Source of the DNA: Lampris incognitus
Lineage: Eukaryota > Chordata > Actinopteri > Lampriformes > Lampridae
Length of the DNA: 64,000 nt
Reading direction: 5' to 3'
NCBI RefSeq assembly: GCF_029633865.1
Contig: NC_079219.1
Location: forward strand, 52,289,121-52,353,120
Shown piece after piece: positions 1 to 12,173 of the stretch. How positions within the stretch are numbered: the stretch's first letter is position 1; each line of letters begins with the position of its first letter. A model generated the notes under the pieces. It was not told the DNA's origin. It did no database searches and saw only the letters and a program-made list of their open reading frames with translations. The position numbers and the translations under genes were made by a program.

Positions 1-154
1 GTCTTTGGCGTTCGGGGGCCTTATTGCATTTTCCAGCTATAACTCTCAGAAGTAAGACGATTTTCAACTCATTTTTTTCCCATTGAGTATTAATGAAAAA
101 GGTACCGTCATGTGTGAAAATGAAACTAACTGAGGCGTAACTTCTTTCTTGCAG

Positions 155-3100
155 AAATGATTGTCAAAGAGATGCCTTGATCGTCGGATGCGTCAACAGC
201 TTCACGTCTATATACGCTTCCATTCCCATTTTTTCCATACTTGGATTCAAAGCAAATTCCAACTACAATGACTGCCTGAACGGGTAACTGTCACCACTCA
301 GGCAATTATTGTCAGATATTGTAATTATTATTATTATTATTACTATTATCAATTTCATCATTATTATTAGTGCAGCAGCAGTAGTCATGGTCATAGCAGT
401 CGCAGTAGTAGTAGTACCCGTAGTACTAGTAGCTGTCATTATAATATTAATAGAAGTATTTACTGCTTAATTTACATGTTTTTAATTTTACAGAAACATC
501 CTGAAACTGATCAATGCATTTGATATTGCTGATGGAAGTGTCACACTTGAGAACTACAGCAACTGGCTACACCACCTCAACCAGACTGATCCCACAGTGG
601 TAGCAAACCTGGATCTGAAGACCTGCAACCTACAAACCTTCCTGGACCAGGTAGGAAACCTCATTAAAATGTAAATCAAGGGGGCGTCTGGGTAGCGTGG
701 TGCTCTATTCCGTTGCCTACCAACACGGAGATCAGTGGTTCGAATCCCCGTGTTACGTCCGGCTTGGTCGGGCGTCCCTACAGACACAATTGGCCGTGTC
801 TGCGGGTGGGAAGCTGAATGTGGGTATGTGTCCTGGCCGCTGCACTAGCGCCTCCTCTGGTCAGGCGGGGTGCCTGTTCAGGGAGGAGGGGGAAGTGGGG
901 GGAATAGTGTGATCCTCCCATGTGCTACATCCCCCTGGTGAAACTCCTCTCTGTCAGGGGGAAAAGAAGCAGCTGGCGACTCCACATGTATTGGAGGAGG
1001 CATGTGGTAGTCTGCCCTCCATGGGTCGACAGAGGGTGTGCAGTAGTGATCAGGGTGGCTCGGAAGAGTGAGGTAATTGGCCGGACACATTTGGGGGGGG
1101 GGGGTTGTAAATCAAGCTCTCGGTATGAGTTTGGTCAGGAAGCTGTTCCTTTATGTTCCTTCCATTGTCAACAGTCACTTCCTGTTTTCCTAAAAGAAAT
1201 CCCTCGCCTCCGCTGTCGTACATGGTCTCTATAACAGCCAAAGGTGTTCATTCATTTGTTCTATGGCAATTTGCTCAATTCACTGCTCTACCACCACCAG
1301 TATGATGGGACCATCTACAATACGACCTTGGATGGATTTATATGGTTTACACCCCACTCTCTCCCAGATTCAATGCCTGAGATGTCCTCTTTTCCTTAAT
1401 GATTCTTACAGATCAAGTTGTGTCCCCCTTGACTGGACTCACTTTTGATTTGAGTGGATAACTTAAAGTCTCATGAAGTTGTGTGTTGATGGGCCCTCAT
1501 GTGACCTCTTACTCCACAGAGTGCCTCTGGAACCGGACTGGCCTTCATTGTATTCACAGAGGCTGTGATCCACATGCCGGGCTCCCAGGTGTGGGCGGTA
1601 CTCTTCTTCGTCATGCTCTTCAGCCTCGGTCTGTCCTCCATGTTTGGGAATCTGGAGGGGGTCCTGACTCCTCTGCTGGACCTGCGCCTGGTGCCGCCCT
1701 GCCTTCCCAAGGAGATTTTCACAGGTATGCCCAAAGACATCTGAGGTAGTTTATTGGAGTTCACCATCATAACCAGTTTCTTGTGGCGTTGGGAAGAAAT
1801 GAAAGAGTGTTTTTGGATACGAACACCCCAAGATGCAATCGCACCCCTGATAGCACGGACCCACGCATTTTGCTTTTCATAAGGAGGTGGTGTTGGGTTT
1901 AGATCAAATTACTATTGGACATTTTTCATGTTGGCTATGGCTACCCACATGTGCAAAGAAATCTAAATACGATTTCGATGTGTTTTCAAGGAAGAGAAAA
2001 CATGGGATTATTTATACACATAAAAAGTGGCAATGCTTTATTTGTGAATTTTTGGCACATAATGATAGACAGATGAGAACTTGGTGTAGATAAAAAGGGG
2101 TATAATGGAGGGGCTAAATTCATTTCATGTGGTCTTTAAGTAAATATGGCTCACCAGTTTTCATTGCAAGTAGCAATAACGTCAGAAATTCTCGTTTGTT
2201 TCCAGGGTTGATATGTCTCACCTCCTTCAGCATGGCCCTGATCTTTACCTTTGGCTCAGGAAACTACTGGTTGGGGATCTTCAACAACTACGTGGGATCC
2301 CTGCCTCTGCTCATCATTGCTTTCTTTGAGATGATATCTGTGGTTTACATCTATGGAATAAACAGGTGATTGATTGTCCCCAGGTTCAGGCGCTCAGTGG
2401 GAAGACATACTTATAAAGCAGCCTTTTCTCACGCTGGGCCTCATGCAAAAAATGTGCATAGCTGTTTGCTGCAGATGTATACACTGTACTCCCAATCCGA
2501 CTATCACTTGGGTGCAACCTGTGGTGGATCCCATCGTCTTCACTTGTGTTGCCATGGAACTAGATCCTCCAAGGCCAAGCTGTGTGGACCAGTGTCGTGA
2601 CCTAATCGCCACTTTAATCAAGGCTTTAGCAAATGGCTCCAAGTTTTTAAGCACACACCTTAATCTCTTGGAATGGATCCTCGGACACGAGAGACGCCAA
2701 CAACGATACACTGTATATATTTATTCATTCATTCATTCATCATCAGCCACTTCTCCAGGGTGGGGTCACGGTGGCAGAAAGCTAAGTAGGGCACTCCAGA
2801 CGTCCCTCTCCCCAGCAATGCCCTCCAGCTCATCCTGGGGGATCCCACGGTGTTCCCAGGCCAGATTGGACATGTAGTCCCTCCAGCGAGTTCTGGGTCT
2901 ACCCCGGGGTCTCCTCCTAGTTGGACGTGCCTGGTAAACCTCCAAAGGAAGGCGCCCAGGAGGCATCCTAATCAGATGTCCGAACCACCTCAACTGGCTC
3001 CTTTCGACGCGAAGGAGCAGTGACTCTACTCCAAGCTCACTCTGGATGTCCAAGCCCCTCACCCTATCTCTAAGGCTGAACCCAAACACCCTACAGAGGA

Positions 3101-5672
3101 AACTCATTTCAGCCGCTTGTATCCACGATCTCACCCTTTCGGTCACTACCCAAAGCTCATGACCATAGGTGAGAGTTGGAACGTAGACTGACTGGTAAAT
3201 TGAGAGCTTTGCCTTCCGGCTCAGCTCCCTCTTCACCACAACGGTCCGGTACAACATCCGCTGAACTGCTACACCCAATGTGACTCTTGTCCCATATTAG
3301 GTTTTACAGCCAGCTAAACTCTCCCTTGCATCATATCCTCCAAGGGACAGACCAGTGTTGTATATGGACGGGATTTAATAACAAGGAAGTGTGAAACTGA
3401 AGAAAAAAACATACAGAAAAGCATACATCAGTATACAATACAAAATAGCTTACTCAATCTAGAGTTACAGTTAGGATAACTAATCCTCTATTTTTCAGGA
3501 AACAAAGGTAAGTATAAAATTAACATTTTCTTTGCAGGAATAAAATGTAAGTTGAAAGTAATCAGGTATAGCACTGAACACTGTATTTACGCTAGCATCA
3601 AAAGTATAGCCTGAATGCCATCATTAAAATGTGCTGTCATACATGTTACCAAAATTATACAAACTGAAGCAAATGTGTAAAAAATACTTCAAAATAAAGA
3701 TTCTAGCAATGATGGATAATAGCTCTACCTACAGATATTGCCATTAAAAGGGGTAGAAACTAGGTGATGGCTAATGATGAAGCATGAATATTGCTGTGTT
3801 GTCACACCATTTCCTTGTTGTCACAGGAAAAGGAAGTAGCTGAAACTGCAGTACTCATCTATGCCACTAGAAGGCAAAAGACTCAAGATAACAGAACTAT
3901 GCCCCTAGTGGCAGGGAGGCTCTAAAAATAAAGGAAACCGTTCCACTACATCCGCATTGCTGCACCAATCCGCCTGTCAATCTCCCGCTCCATCCTACCC
4001 TCACTCGAGAACAAGACCCCGAGATACTGGAACTCCTTCACTTGATGCAATAACTCATCCCATGTATATATTCAATTAATGTCAAAATGCTATTGGCAGC
4101 TCAGATGAATTGAAACAAATCAGACTCTCCCCAGATATCTTTTTTTCTTTAGTAAAGCCCTCTGAGACTACTTTGTAATTTTGAGTAATACAAATAAACC
4201 TGACTTGACATGTAGGGAGTGAGGTGACTTGAACACATGTATCCTCCATCGGTCGGACGATTCTCCACGTCTTTTACCAGCATTCATACTGTGTTCATAT
4301 TATTTGGTGAGCCTGGAGAGTAATTGATAGAAGTAGTGTCAGTGGGGCATCCGGATAGCGTAGCGGTCTATTCCGCTGCCTACCAACACGGGGATCGTCG
4401 GTTCGAATCCCCGTGTTGCCTCCGGCTTGGTCGGGCATCCCTACAGACACAATTGGCCGTGTCTGTGGGTGGGAAGCCGTATGTGGGTATGTCCTGGTCG
4501 CTGCACTAGAGCCTGTTCGGGGGGGGTGGTAGCGTGATCCTCCCACGCGCTGTGTCCCCCTGGTGAAACTCCCCACTGTCAGGTGAAAAGAAGCAGCTGG
4601 TGACTCCACATGTATCGGAGGAGAAATGTGGTAGTCTGCAGCCCTCCCCGGATCGGCAGAGGGGGTGGAGCGGTGACCAGGAGGGCTTGGAAGAGTGGGG
4701 TAATTGGCCAATTACAATTGGGGAGAAAAAGGGGGGAAGATCCAAAAGAAAGAAGAAAATAAGAGAAATAGTGTCAGTGTAAACATAAATTTTGTAGGCA
4801 CTTAATATCTACCCAAAAAAAAACCCAGGAGAAAATTACATTAGATGATCTTAATCTGCTTTAAGTATCATCATCATGATTTGGACATTTCTAACCAGTT
4901 AACTACTTGCGAGTGCTTCCTCGTTGGAGAAGCGGGGTGTCATCATGGTTCCTCCTATTTCTTACAAGATGTGAACGTAGCATCAAACCACACCGATACT
5001 CCAGGTTACTCCGTCATCATAACGGTGTTACTATGAATAACATGTTACATGATCAGTAACGAGACTATGTGTCTCCATGTTGGTGCAGGTTTAATGACGA
5101 CATCGAGTGGATGACTGGCCGGAGACCCAACGTCTACTGGCAGGTCACCTGGCGGTTCATCAGTCCTTTCATGCTTCTGGTGGTTTTTCTTGCTTATGTT
5201 GTGATAGAGGCTGAAACCAGACCCACGTATGAAGCCTGGAACCCAAGCTATGTAAGATCAGATAGAGTACAGTTGTTCCACTCTTAACAAAACAATAATA
5301 ATCCCAGTTATCGTAATAATAACCATGACGTAATACAATGATTAAAAAGCAAATTGAATTTAAACAAAATGAATGCTCAACTGCAATGTAAACTTTTGAT
5401 AAATGGCATTTAAACACAGTGTTGAATGTAGTTCTTCATTTAAAACTCCTTGTTTTTCCACTCCATCTCCTTTGCAGGTGGACTTCCCCCTTGCTGAGGT
5501 TCAAACCTACCCTACCTGGGTATTTTCCATCTGCGTGCTCTTGTCCTCCATCCCAGTTGTCTCCATTCCCCTTGTGGCTTTCTATAAATTCACTGGCTAC
5601 CTAAAGAAGTGTGTCATGGACAGGCACAGTACGAATCCATATCAAAATGAAGGTTATGATGGAGAATTGTAG
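155..5672 (+). CDS. slc6a18: SLC6-family sodium-dependent neutral amino acid transporter, SLC6A18 (B0AT3)-like, 3' part
   Basis: Six coding exons are joined by GT-AG introns: 155-283, 494-650, 1520-1724, 2206-2365, 5089-5251 and 5478-5672 (TAG stop at 5670). The frame is continuous through every junction. The protein fragment begins in the middle of the transporter fold and runs through the last membrane helices. Recognisable blocks are [25 protein letters not shown] (substrate and ion site region of helix 8), [17 protein letters not shown], and [11 protein letters not shown] before the final helices. The family carries neutral amino acids with sodium across apical membranes of kidney and gut; mammalian members need collectrin or ACE2 as partner. 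The DDI-WMTGRRP block, the SASG junction and the YEAWNPSY segment favour SLC6A18 over SLC6A19, though a fish slc6a19 copy is possible. The start codon and the first helices lie upstream of the window. The 2.7 kb intron before exon 5089 is swollen by LINE and SINE insertions. Confidence 0.9.
320..470. repeat. Simple trinucleotide-rich stretch (ATT, then GCAGTA-like)
   Basis: An ATT-rich run around 327-352 is followed by a degenerate CAG/TAG-rich run to about 435, all inside the intron between transporter exons 155-283 and 494-650. No gene is visible in it. Confidence 0.6.
681..1105 (+). mobile_element. tRNA-derived SINE, family A, copy 1
   Basis: The tRNA-like head has a box A (TAGCGTGGTGC, slightly decayed) and a box B (GGTTCGAATCC). 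It is followed by a body of about 350 bp with the marker string ACAATTGGCCGTGTCTG and a G-rich end. It is flanked by a perfect 11-bp target duplication, TGTAAATCAAG, at 670-680 and 1106-1116. It sits in an intron of the slc6a18-like gene in sense orientation. Confidence 0.85.
2727..3283 (-). mobile_element. Rex3/RTE-like LINE, 3' fragment of the reverse transcriptase ORF
   Basis: The minus-strand frame 3278-2766 encodes the C-terminal end of a non-LTR retrotransposon polyprotein, with blocks such as [32 protein letters not shown] and [13 protein letters not shown], typical of teleost Rex3-type elements of the RTE clade. An ATTC-rich tail lies at its 3' side (2727-2745). The 5' part, with the endonuclease and the RT active site, is missing, as is usual for 5'-truncated LINE copies. 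It lies antisense in the 2.7 kb slc6a18-like intron. Confidence 0.8.
3284..3944. other. Unrecognised sequence separating two Rex3-like fragments
   Basis: About 660 bp of AT-rich sequence with no convincing reading frame. It lies between two minus-strand pieces of the same kind of LINE. Roughly 25 bp of LINE sequence (ACATCCGC...CACC..AAT) is present on both sides, as would be expected if this segment were an insertion with a target duplication. Near its right end is the string CCCCTAGTGGCAGG. It is intronic. Confidence 0.4.
3945..4060 (-). mobile_element. Rex3/RTE-like LINE, upstream fragment
   Basis: The reverse complement encodes [16 protein letters not shown], the block that lies just upstream of the segment found at 2727-3283 in this LINE family. 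Orientation and order match, so the two were probably one copy. Confidence 0.65.
4345..4768 (+). mobile_element. tRNA-derived SINE, family A, copy 2
   Basis: A full-length member with box A TAGCGTAGCGG, box B GGTTCGAATCC, the family body and an A/G-rich tail. The target duplication TAGTGTCAGTG is perfect over 11 bp (4334-4344 and 4769-4779). It is inside the slc6a18-like intron, sense orientation. Confidence 0.88.
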
Positions 5673-5869
5673 ATAAAAACCTTCATCTTTCTCAGCAGAT
5701 CGGTGATAAGCAATTGTGGTGTACCCGTTCATGAAGGGTTAGTATGAGCAGGTAGCAGCATTTCACAATCAGCTCATAATATCTTAATATAAACTCATGT
5801 TAATGCTGTCTGTCTGTGTGGTTATTTGTTAGAAAACACCCAAACCGTTTTGGATTGAATATCCTCATG
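5673..5869. other. 3' UTR and flank of the slc6a18-like gene
   Basis: Short sequence between the transporter stop codon and the DIRS element. No AATAAA was seen in it, so the natural poly(A) site may have been displaced by or lost to the DIRS insertion, or a variant signal is used. Confidence 0.4.
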
Positions 5870-6021
5870 TTCTATTTCATTCTTGCTGACCGCACGGTAT
5901 ATAATACCCGGCTATACATCGGGCGCATGCGCAGGGGGTCGAGTCATACTACCAATTAAATCACATGTATGACCTGGGTGACGCAAGTGACCCAATAAAG
6001 GGGCCTGGCACCCAGCAGCCG

Positions 6022-6421
6022 TCCCCGTGTTACCTCTGGCTTGGTCGGGCGTCCTACAGAAACAATTGGCTGTGTCTGTCGTTGGGAAGCTGGATGTGGG
6101 TGCGTGTCTTTATTGTTGCGCTATCGCCTCCTCTGGTCGGTTGGGGCGCCTGTTCGGGGGGGGGGGACTGGGGGGAATAGCGTGATTCTCCCCATGCGCT
6201 ACGTCCCCCTGGTGAAACTCCTCACTGTCAGTTGAAAAGAAGCGGCTGGCAACTCCACATGTATCGGAGGAGGCATGTGGTAGTCTGCAGCCCTCCCCGG
6301 CTCGGCAGAGGGGGTGGAGCAGCGACTGGGACGGCTTGGAAAATAGGGTAATTGGCCAAATACAATTGGGGAGGAAAAGGGGGGAAATCAACACCCCCCC
6401 CCAAAAAAAACAACAACAACC
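6022..6421 (+). mobile_element. tRNA-derived SINE, family A, copy 3 (5'-truncated)
   Basis: It begins at the box B end of the tRNA head (CCCCGTGTTACC) and runs through the family body to a G/A-rich tail. It lies just inside the left terminal repeat of the DIRS element. An imperfect flank match (CAGCAGCCGTC at 6013, CAGCTGTCGTC at 6422) suggests a decayed target duplication. It must be younger than the DIRS copy. Confidence 0.8.
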
Positions 6422-6431
6422 CAGCTGTCGT

Positions 6432-7642
6432 CGCCTTTTCATTTTCTCGCCTAAACACACAGGTCGAGTATGTTGTATTAGCATTAGTGTAACCCTTCCC
6501 TTGCCAGTACATAGCCTCTCCTTCACCAAGACTCCTGCCAGGCCTCCCCGTGGCCACACGTGGTAACTGGGGTCTTGCGGCCCCAGGCTAACTTGGCAGG
6601 GGATCTCGGAGCAGCAGTGGGCCCCAGAGATATGGTGTGCAGGCCCACCCTGGTGGACACACCCTGGCACCTATCAACCACTGCCCCGCTGCCTTGTGGG
6701 TGAGTCTGGAAGACATAAGGCTAAGGGAGCTTACCCCAACAGAAAAGCAAGCTGTGGCGGCACGCTTTGAGGCGGTTTCCAAAAAACTGGATTTCCGGCA
6801 GCCCCCTGCAGTTGTGTGGAGGTGCCGGTCGTCTAGGGATCCCCCTTGCCATCGGAACCATCTCCTCTACAATCAAGTCATGTGGCGTTGGGAGAAGCGC
6901 ACCCCCCATGCCACTTTAAAACCCATCTCTGCGCAGGTATCTTCTGCTATCTGAGTCCTCAAAGGACCCACAAATAGAAGAAGATGGTCATCATCGGGCA
7001 CGATGGACAACCAGCAAGCATTAGCATTAGCTAGCATCAGTGCTTTGCCGCCTATGCCAGTAGCCTCGTAGCTTATCGGTTGGAGCAAGGTTCCGTCCTC
7101 CAGAGGCTGGATGGCCGGCTCATCTCCGCCGGGAGTTTTGCCGAAACTCCGACAACAAAGCGTTGGACTTTTCCGGTAAGTAGTCACCTTTATTTCCCTG
7201 GCGGGTATGCCTTGCTACCCGCTTAGCACCGCCACTCATTACTATCGTGTGCTGTATTAGCTTGTGGTTTTTTATATTTGACCGACCAGCCTCGCTGAGG
7301 AATTTATGCCTTGTTACAACAACTGTCAATGATTGGGGAACCGAAGTGGAGAGTGGTTTTGTTTTTTCACTCCCTGGCTGGCTACTGACTTAACGCTTGT
7401 TTTCCGCAATTACATGATATTACACCAACCAGGGCGACATGTGAGAATTGTCTGCGACACTGGCGGAGTTTCGATTTGTAGCTGCACGTTTCTCACTTTA
7501 CCTACATCGCTAGCCTCATGGCGGTACGGGTGCTAGCTTAATTGGATTTGTAGCTGTGTGTCTCTCGCTCTACTGCTACATCACTAGCCTTACTGCATTA
7601 TAGGCGCTGGTTTATGATAGAAACTCCGTCCAGAAGTCAATT
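6432..7642 (+). other. DIRS 5' internal region, no intact ORF
   Basis: Sequence between the left terminal repeat with its nested SINE and the first recognisable gag codons. Short open frames occur on both strands but none resembles a known protein. It is probably the untranslated leader of the DIRS element. Confidence 0.5.
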
Positions 7643-8664
7643 ATGCTCTCCGTTTGTAACTCCTGCCTGATCCCTCTCAGCTCAGAGGATGGCCATGACA
7701 GATGTCCATTGTGCCTTGGCATCGAACACCTAAGGCAGGCACTGACAGATAATACTTGCACTAACTGCAGCTGCATACCATTCTGTTGCTAGCCAACTTG
7801 ATGAGTATGCGCCGCAGTAGATAGTGCTGATACTTTTGCTGATAGTGAAGCAGTAGAACAGGAGGAACTGGAGAGGGAGTCCCACCTCCCCTCGCTCGTT
7901 GACAAGTTCTCACCAGTCGGGAGCAAATTCCCTGACGGATGCTGAGGCTGGTAATTCCACAGTTAAGCAAGCCATTCAATTGGTCATATCATGGCTTGGT
8001 CTGGATACTGCTCCTGTAGAGGCTAATCCCTCTAGCACCTTTTTCAAGCACACCCCACAACCATCTGCCTTCAGGGTTCCATCCTCTGTCCCATGCATTG
8101 ATGAACTTCAAAGGTGCGTCCCTCCACCTACTGATTGACTGCAGGGCTTTGGCTGCTATGAAAGATGCCGCCCAGTATGGTCTAGACCAAATGCCTCCCA
8201 TTGATTCCTCCATTGCTTCCCTGATAGTATCTCCAGATGAAGCCCTTAGACCAGATGCCCATTGTCCATGCCTGCAGTGTAGAATCACTGATGACCTCCT
8301 TACCAAGAGCTATGATATAGCAGCTCGGATGGGATGTATCAGAAACTCTCTTTCTCACCTTGCTCTTGACCCTCCAGACTACTGGTGTTGATGTCTTGAC
8401 ACAGAGCCCGAGTGTTGCTTTGCTTTAAGCATTTGCTTTCATGAGAGCTTGGCAGACTGATGTCCACTTTGACCTTGGCCTGGCACCAGGTATGGCTTGC
8501 CCTGTCCCTCTTGGCAGAGGTGTGCAGGAAGACACTTTGCACCAGCCTGTCATTCCAGGCCAGATGTTTGGGCCTGCAGCCCAACAGGCCTTGGAGAATA
8601 ATGTGCAAGTGAACAAAGCCAGGCAACAATTTGTGGACTTAAGCTGGACGGACACCTTTGACTA
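7643..8664 (+). pseudogene. DIRS gag-like ORF remnant
   Basis: From the ATG at 7643 the frame encodes a cysteine-rich start (CNSCLIPL, then DRCPLCLGIEHLRQAL and a CTNCSC cluster), the pattern seen at the N-terminus of fish DIRS gag-like proteins. It then meets a stop near 7790. Further pieces follow in shifted frames: CRITDDLLTKSYDIAARMG near 8280, and an end segment with FGPAAQQALE near 8570. At least one stop and one frameshift disrupt it, so no product is expected. Confidence 0.6.
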
Positions 8665-8665
8665 A

Positions 8666-9250
8666 ACCAAGACACACCAGCACTCTTCGCCCTGCAGCCA
8701 GCACTCAGAGTCCCTCGAGAGCCAGACGGCTCTCTTTTCAGCAGGGCCACCTCCAACGGGTCCCTCCTTAGCCTGCCTTTCAGATACCAAGGGATAGGGC
8801 AACCAAACATAAGGCTCCTATCAACTGAATCCCCAAGGCGCCCAAAGGTCATGGGCGTTGAGCCCGACTCTCAAAGTCCAGGCACCAGCCGTATCTCCCC
8901 GCAACATCTCAGCCACCAGGAGGCCTTGATTTTGGACCCTTGGGTGTCATTAACTCTTTCCAAGGGATACGGTATCCAGTTCAGGCATGGGCCCCACAGT
9001 TCAACGTGACTGTTGTCAATGACTCTCTGAGGACTTTGGCTCTATGGTGGGAAATTTTGCTGCTTCTAAGGAGAGGCGCCTTCAAATATGTAAAAAGTTG
9101 GATTCAATCGAGAGGGTTCTACTCAACCCATTTTCTTGTTCCAATGAAGGATGGCAGCTTTTGCCTGATCCTCGATCTCAGGCAGCTGAACCAGTTCAAA
9201 AAGGTCACGGGTGGAGCAGTGATTTCAAAAGTGTCAAGGTTCTATGGGTG
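8666..9250 (+). pseudogene. DIRS reverse transcriptase, N-terminal fragment
   Basis: Frames in this stretch include QFNVTVVNDS and, near 9110-9200, RGFYSTHFLVPMKDGSFCLI leading into LDLRQLNQF. This is the finger region that precedes the RT catalytic motifs in DIRS elements. The match stops at about 9235 and resumes at about 12940, so the ORF is split by insertions. Frameshifts are present. Confidence 0.7.
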
Positions 9251-9770
9251 GGATATGAGCACCGGAACCCCCCCCCCAACACACACACACCCTCAGCCCC
9301 CATTCCAGTCTCCACAACATGCCAAATCAAAATGAATGCCATGCATTTCTACATTTTCTTCACCATCATATGCAAATAAGAGTTCACAATGTACTTTGTA
9401 GTGCCACGCTGTTCACCCCAAGATACTATATTCACCAGCATTCACATACCAGAGTATTAAGCAGTGACTTTAGACGTTTTAGTGTCTGTTAAAAAACATG
9501 CTCCTGGACTCTTGGACCCTACTTTCTCATAAACAGCCTACATAAAAAGTAAAAAGACATTCATTGACACAATGAAATTCAATGTTAATATTCCTAAGCA
9601 TTTTCTTCCTCCCTCACTCCCCCATCTCCTCTACCTCCTGCTGAATGCCTCTCTACCACAAACATGCAAAACACTTCCAAAAATACAGGAAAACCTTAAA
9701 ACTAATATCATTTGAGTGCTCACCTTTGTAACATTAACTTCATCCTCTCTAATTGAGGTTGATATCCAAT
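9251..9770. other. Non-coding inserted sequence within the DIRS RT
   Basis: AT-rich sequence with short poly-C and CA runs near 9270-9290 and no recognisable coding content. It is part of the 3.7 kb that separates the two halves of the DIRS RT. Confidence 0.4.
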
Positions 9771-9781
9771 GTGACTGCCTA

Positions 9782-10210
9782 CCCCCCCCCCCTTTTTTTC
9801 ACCTCCAATTGTTATTATCCACTCTTCCAAGCCTTCCAAGCTGCTGCTCCACCCCCTCTGCTGATCTGGGAAGGACTGCAGACTACCACATGGCTCCTCC
9901 GATACATGTGGAGTCACCAGCCACTTCTTTTCACCTGACAGTAAGGAGTTTTGCCAGGGGGCCTTAGTGCGTGGGAAAATCACGCTATTCCCCCCCAGTT
10001 CCCCCTCCTGCTGAACAGGCACCCCGACCGACCAGAGGAGGCACTATTGCAGCGACCAGGACACATACCCACATCCAGCTTCCCACCCTCAGGCACGGCC
10101 AATTGTGTCTATAGAGATGCCCAACCAAGCTGGAGGCAACACGGGGATTCAAACCGGGATCCCTGTGTTGGTAGGCAACGGAATAGACTGCTACACTACC
10201 TGGACACCCC
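9782..10210 (-). mobile_element. tRNA-derived SINE, family A, copy 4
   Basis: A full-length minus-strand member with the head at the right end. The target duplication GTGAYTGCCTA is at 9771-9781 and 10211-10221 (10 of 11 bases identical). It is nested in the insertion block that splits the DIRS RT. Confidence 0.85.
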
Positions 10211-10221
10211 GTGATTGCCTA

Positions 10222-11018
10222 TCCTAAACAAGAAGAATGCAGCATTTTTTTAATTAGGTTTTAAGCTCAAACAAATGGCTTTAAATTATGTAAATGAACA
10301 TGTACGTACATAGCATTTACGCAAGAACAAAATTAATGTATAATATAAAATTGAATGATTGCAACAATAGATGGCAAGGGGAGCGTGTCTATGTTCCCTC
10401 AGCCCTATTTCATTGAACTTACATAAATTTAACCTAACCTACCATATCCTGATGTGACCTCAGCCTAACCCTAACCCAGTGGTTACCTTGACCTAACGTT
10501 AACCAATAGCTAACCTATTTGATAGCTAACCCACAGGGCTGAGGGAACAGGGCTGACTGCATTGCTAGCTGTATTTCTGTTTCCTTCTAAAGTAAAAACC
10601 TAGCAAGCCCATGTCACTATAACTGCATTTACATGACTACTTGACTTGAAAAAGGAGTCAATCTTCTACCTTTTCCTTTTGTGCATTTCCTCATATCTTG
10701 CATAACAAAAAGAACAATGAGAACACTGAACAGTGTCAAACTCATTAGATGTTGCTAGGAAATTATCACTAATGCTAGCACATACTCTCAGGCTAGCCAA
10801 CATTGGCCTGCTACAGCCTGCTAGCCTACTAATTAGCAGCTTGCTGAGACAAAAGACATTGTAAATTGAGGATCCAAGAGATGTCCCCAAAGAGGGGGGC
10901 ATTCGGACTTTAACTTGCTATCTAGCTGTGAAAATGCTTGCACTTGGAATGATAGGTAGCAGCAGCAGTATGACTTCAAGCCATGAAAGAGCACTACAGA
11001 TGCAATGTTTACTTTGTG
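10222..11018. other. Non-coding sequence with TAACC-like motifs
   Basis: No gene is seen. Around 10430-10540 are scattered CCTAACC / CTAACCC units, too irregular to call a telomeric array. The stretch leads directly into the RTE-type LINE. Confidence 0.4.
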
Positions 11019-12172
11019 AAAGTTGATGGAGAAGTATAGAGAAGGTCAGACGGAATTAACTTGTGTCTTTGTGGATTTAGAGAAAGCATATGACAGGGTG
11101 CCGAGAGAGCAAGTGTGGTATTGTATGAAGAAGTCGGGAGTGGCAGAGAAATATGTAAGAGTGGTGCAGGATATGTATGAGGTCAGCGTAATAGAGGTGA
11201 GGTGTTCAGGAGGAGTGACAGATGAGTTCAAGGTGGAGGTGGGATTACGTCAAGGATCGGCTCTGAGCCCCTTCTTGTTTGCAATGGTGACAGACAGGCT
11301 GATGGATGAGATTAGGCGGGAGTCTCCGTGGACTATGATGTTCACAGATGACGTTGTGATCTGTAGTGAGAGTAGGGAGCAGGTTGAGGAGAGCCTGGAG
11401 AGGTGGAGGTATGTATTGGAGAGAGGAGGAATGACAGTCAGTAGGAGCAAGACGGAATACATATACGTGACTGAGAGGTAGGACGGCGGAATGGTGAAGA
11501 TGCAAGAAGTAGAGGTGGTGAATGTGGATGAGTTTAAATACTTGGGGTCAACTGTTCAAAGTAACAGGGAGTCCGGAAGAGAGGTGAAGAAGAGAGTGCA
11601 GGCAGGGTGGAGTGGGTGGAGAAGAGTGTCAGGGGTGATTTGTGACAGAAGGGTACCAGCAAGAGTTAAAGGGAAGGTTTACAAGACGGTCGTGAGACCA
11701 GCTATGTTGTATGGTATGGAGACGGTGGCACTGATGAAAAGACAGGGGGTGGAGCTGGAGGTGGCAGAGTTGAAGATGCTCAGATTTTTGTTGGGAGTGA
11801 TGAAGAAGGACAGGATTAGGCATGAGTATATTAGAGGGACAGCTCAGGTTGGACGGTTTGGAGACAAAGCAAGAAAGGCGAGATTGAGATGGTTTGGACA
11901 TGTGTGGAGGAGAGATGCTGGGTATATTGGGAGAAGGATGCTGACAATGGAGCTGCCAGGCAAGAGGAAAAGAGAAAGGCCAAAGGGGAGGTTGAGGTTT
12001 ATAGATGTGGTGAGAGAGGACATGCATTATTATTATATTATCATTATTATTATTATCATTAGATTATCATTATACAGGTGGTTGGCATGACAGAGGAAGA
12101 TGCAGAGGACAGGAAGAGTTGGAAATAGATGATCTGCTGTGGTAACCCCTAACGGGAGCAGCTGAAAGTAGT
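11019..12172 (+). mobile_element. RTE-clade LINE, reverse transcriptase part, 5'-truncated
   Basis: Two collinear frames (11023-11481 and 11491-12090) give a reverse transcriptase from just before its first catalytic block (FVDLEKAYDRVPRE), through GLRQGSALSPFLF, to the active-site box and the C-terminal LRWFGHV block. The active-site box reads FTDD where FADD is usual. A TAG stop at 11479 breaks the ORF. The copy ends near 12170 after CTGCTGTGGTAACCCCTAACG, a 3' end shared with the deletion derivatives at 12552 and 53002. ATT repeats at 12020-12070 lie inside it. It lacks the endonuclease seen in the related copy at 62845. Confidence 0.82.
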
Positions 12173-12173
12173 A

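Noticed and set aside
696-770. Functional tRNA genes in the SINE heads
   Set aside because: Box A and B fit, but no closed acceptor stem or anticodon arm was found, and the repeats extend far beyond a tRNA.
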